Assembly (NCBI RefSeq): GCF_014648915.1
Contig: NZ_BMSA01000007.1
Location: 186,001 to 250,000 of the forward strand
Direction of reading: 5' to 3'
Source: Streptomyces phaeofaciens
GTDB lineage: Bacteria; Actinomycetota; Actinomycetes; Streptomycetales; Streptomycetaceae
DNA length: 64,000 nucleotides
Shown here: piece after piece, positions 62,830 through 64,000 of the stretch
Position numbering within the stretch: position 1 is the stretch's first letter
Layout: every line of letters begins with the position of its first letter
Program-made: the position numbers and the translations under genes
The notes under the pieces: generated by a model
The model's input: only the letters and a program-made list of their open reading frames with translations
Databases searched by the model: none
What the model was told of the DNA's origin: nothing

Positions 62830-63443
62830 GCGGACGCTTCCCAGCTCGGCGGGAGGACGGCCTGCACGGACTTGCCCACAACCCGGCCGTCGTCGTCCCT
62901 CAGAACGTCCCAGGACAGGCGCCCGCGGTAGTGGGCCACCCACCACAGCCCCGTGGGGGGCTTCCCCCCGAGTTCCGTCGCCACGGCCCCGGGGAAGCCG
63001 GGGAACTCGGGGTTGGCGTCGTCCACCTCGACGAGAAGTTCGGCCGTCTCCGGATGGACAGTCAGCCGGACAGGAAGGCGGCCGTCCTTGAAGGCCTTCC
63101 CGTGACGGAAGGCGTTGTCCACGAGCTTGTCGCAGACCCGGGATGCCGCATCGACGTTCCCGGGCCAGTTCGCGATGGTGAGCTGCATGCGGGCACGCAG
63201 CCGGGCGTTGGGGCCGGCCATCTCGTTCGCCTGTAACCGAACCCTGTAGGTGAACGGTGGCTCCTTCTCGAACGCCAAGGGCAGCAAGGTCACCATGGCG
63301 ACTACCGGGTGTCCTTCCCGGAGGTGCTCGCCGGTAGCCTCGGACGTCGGGCTCTCGGCTGCCTCAGTCGTGAGCCCTGCGCTGGCCAGTTGCCCCAGCG
63401 CGCCGGATGCCGCTGATTCCTCTGTTGGCGTTTCGCGCGTCAT
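62826..63443 (-). CDS. HATPase-domain (anti-sigma-like) ATP-binding protein
   Basis: The 205-residue protein has an N-terminal flexible region and a GHKL ATPase: AASRVCDKLVDNAFRHGKAF (N box), VEVDDANPEFPG (G1-like) and LWWVAHYRGRLSWDVL. It matches the streptomycete RsbW-like ATPases that often pair with small regulators. ATG 63443 overlaps the stop of a tiny membrane protein gene (ATGA). Its target is probably a sigma factor or anti-anti-sigma factor elsewhere. Confidence 0.85.
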   Translation of the reverse strand: MTRETPTEESAASGALGQLASAGLTTEAAESPTSEATGEHLREGHPVVAMVTLLPLAFEKEPPFTYRVRLQANEMAGPNARLRARMQLTIANWPGNVDAASRVCDKLVDNAFRHGKAFKDGRLPVRLTVHPETAELLVEVDDANPEFPGFPGAVATELGGKPPTGLWWVAHYRGRLSWDVLRDDDGRVVGKSVQAVLPPSWEASA

Positions 63444-63556
63444 CGGTCTGCCCTCGCCGGGTCGTCCGCGTGCGCTTGCGGGTGGTCGCTCATGTCTTCG
63501 TCTCTGATCAGAAAGTTTGCCCACACGAACAGCAACACGATCGTCGGGATCAGCAA
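63440..63556 (-). CDS. Tiny membrane protein coupled to the ATPase gene
   Basis: The frame from TTG 63556 encodes 38 residues: a membrane segment LLIPTIVLLFVWANFLI followed by a charged tail RDEDMSDHPQAHADDPARAD. Its TGA overlaps the ATPase ATG. AAGG lies about eight bases before the TTG. It is below usual gene-finding limits; the coupling and the clear membrane helix support it. Confidence 0.45.
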   Translation of the reverse strand: MLIPTIVLLFVWANFLIRDEDMSDHPQAHADDPARADR

Positions 63557-63731
63557 CTCACCGCCTTGCTGCGCCCATGATCTCCGCGACCACGCCGATG
63601 CGGAACCCTGCCTCGACCCCGCTGGGCGCCTGGGCCCACAGGGGTAGGTCGAGCGTCTCCAGGATGGTCTTCCACTCCAGCCACCCGGCGGCCTGCTTCG
63701 GTTCGGTGGTGGAGGGACACAGGATCCAAGG

Positions 63732-64000
63732 TCAGGTGACAGGCTCCACGACCGGGTACGGCACGAACGTGCTGGTGTTCTGGTCGATCAGCAGGGGGCG
63801 CCCGAGGGGTGGTGCGGCCCGCTGGGAACAGTCGAGGCGTTCGCAGACGCGGCAGCCCATGCCGATGGGGGTGGCGGTGGACGTGTTGGCGAGGTCGAGG
63901 CCGTCGGAGTAGACGAGCCGGTGGGCGTGGCGGATCTCGCAGCCGAGGCCGACGGCGAAGGTCTTGCCGGGTTCGCCCCAGCCGCCGCGGTGCCGGGTGA
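63732..64000 (-). CDS. ScfR/DUF2083-type Xre regulator, C-terminus only
   Basis: The right edge cuts this gene. The visible ~88 residues (GGWGEPGKTFAVGLGCEIRH, AHRLVYSDGLDLANTSTATP, IGMGCRVCERLDCSQRAAPP) match the Cys-rich C-terminal domain of short-chain-fatty-acid-responsive Xre regulators with an ImmA/IrrE-type middle. CRVCERxDCxQRA is the diagnostic motif. The N-terminal HTH should lie to the right of the window. It stands upstream of the ATPase group on the same strand, about 175 bases away. Confidence 0.85.
   Translation of the reverse strand, partial: TRHRGGWGEPGKTFAVGLGCEIRHAHRLVYSDGLDLANTSTATPIGMGCRVCERLDCSQRAAPPLGRPLLIDQNTSTFVPYPVVEPVT

Overview
The window is a chromosomal segment of a Streptomyces-type actinomycete. 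GC is very high with strong G/C bias at third codon positions, GTG and TTG starts are common, and several genes are streptomycete favourites (DUF6479 protein, SCO6745-like protein, PAS/SpoIIE phosphatase, NIT-domain sensor kinase, CbtAB, N5-hydroxyornithine formyltransferase).

Layout. 1-5.8 kb: a minus-strand copper operon (small His/Met-rich membrane protein, CopA-type ATPase carrying a frameshift, PCuAC-like protein, second His/Met-rich membrane protein), an edge-truncated ECF sigma factor, and gene remnants (amidase-like, SDR). 5.8-20 kb: core-like metabolism and signalling: acyl-CoA dehydrogenase, phosphatase-fold protein, copper-storage (Csp-like) protein, sugar-amine kinase, polyphosphate kinase 2, PAS/SpoIIE/HATPase protein, ATP-grasp enzyme, phosphoketolase, RpiB, MerR regulator, methyltransferase. 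20-32.9 kb: catabolic units with visible operators: alpha/beta hydrolase with divergent HTH regulator, GH115 alpha-glucuronidase with a LacI-type operator, IclR regulator facing a hydratase/acetaldehyde dehydrogenase/aldolase operon, sensor kinase, response regulator, Tat-exported putative glycosidase.

32.9-38.1 kb: an iron-controlled block with three IdeR/DmdR-like boxes. It holds an isochorismatase-fold protein lacking its catalytic residues, a second acetylglutamate kinase, an N-acetylglutamate-synthase-like GNAT, an ornithine N-hydroxylase and a hydroxyornithine formyltransferase. Together they look like an ornithine-to-formyl-hydroxyornithine precursor module with no NRPS or transporter beside it. 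38.3-44.6 kb: both methylmalonyl-CoA mutase subunits, the MeaB chaperone, and convergent CbtAB cobalt transport under a cobalamin riboswitch. 44.6-53.2 kb: LysR/EamA pair, GT2-methyltransferase fusion, collagen-like exported protein, RmlC/RmlA, and a large HEAT-repeat protein whose 5' end is fused to half of a tRNA-Ser gene.

53.2-64 kb: an accessory region starting at that tRNA scar. Its first 3 kb has weaker codon bias, small orphan genes, a decayed gene and large palindromes. It then carries a set of cell-wall ligase homologues: a MurC-like ligase facing an operon of Ddl-like ligase, fold-type II PLP enzyme, C39-like cysteine peptidase and MurF-like ligase, with an ATPase/small membrane protein/ScfR-like regulator group upstream. 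This Mur/Ddl module and the iron-controlled ornithine module are the two most promising candidates for undescribed systems.
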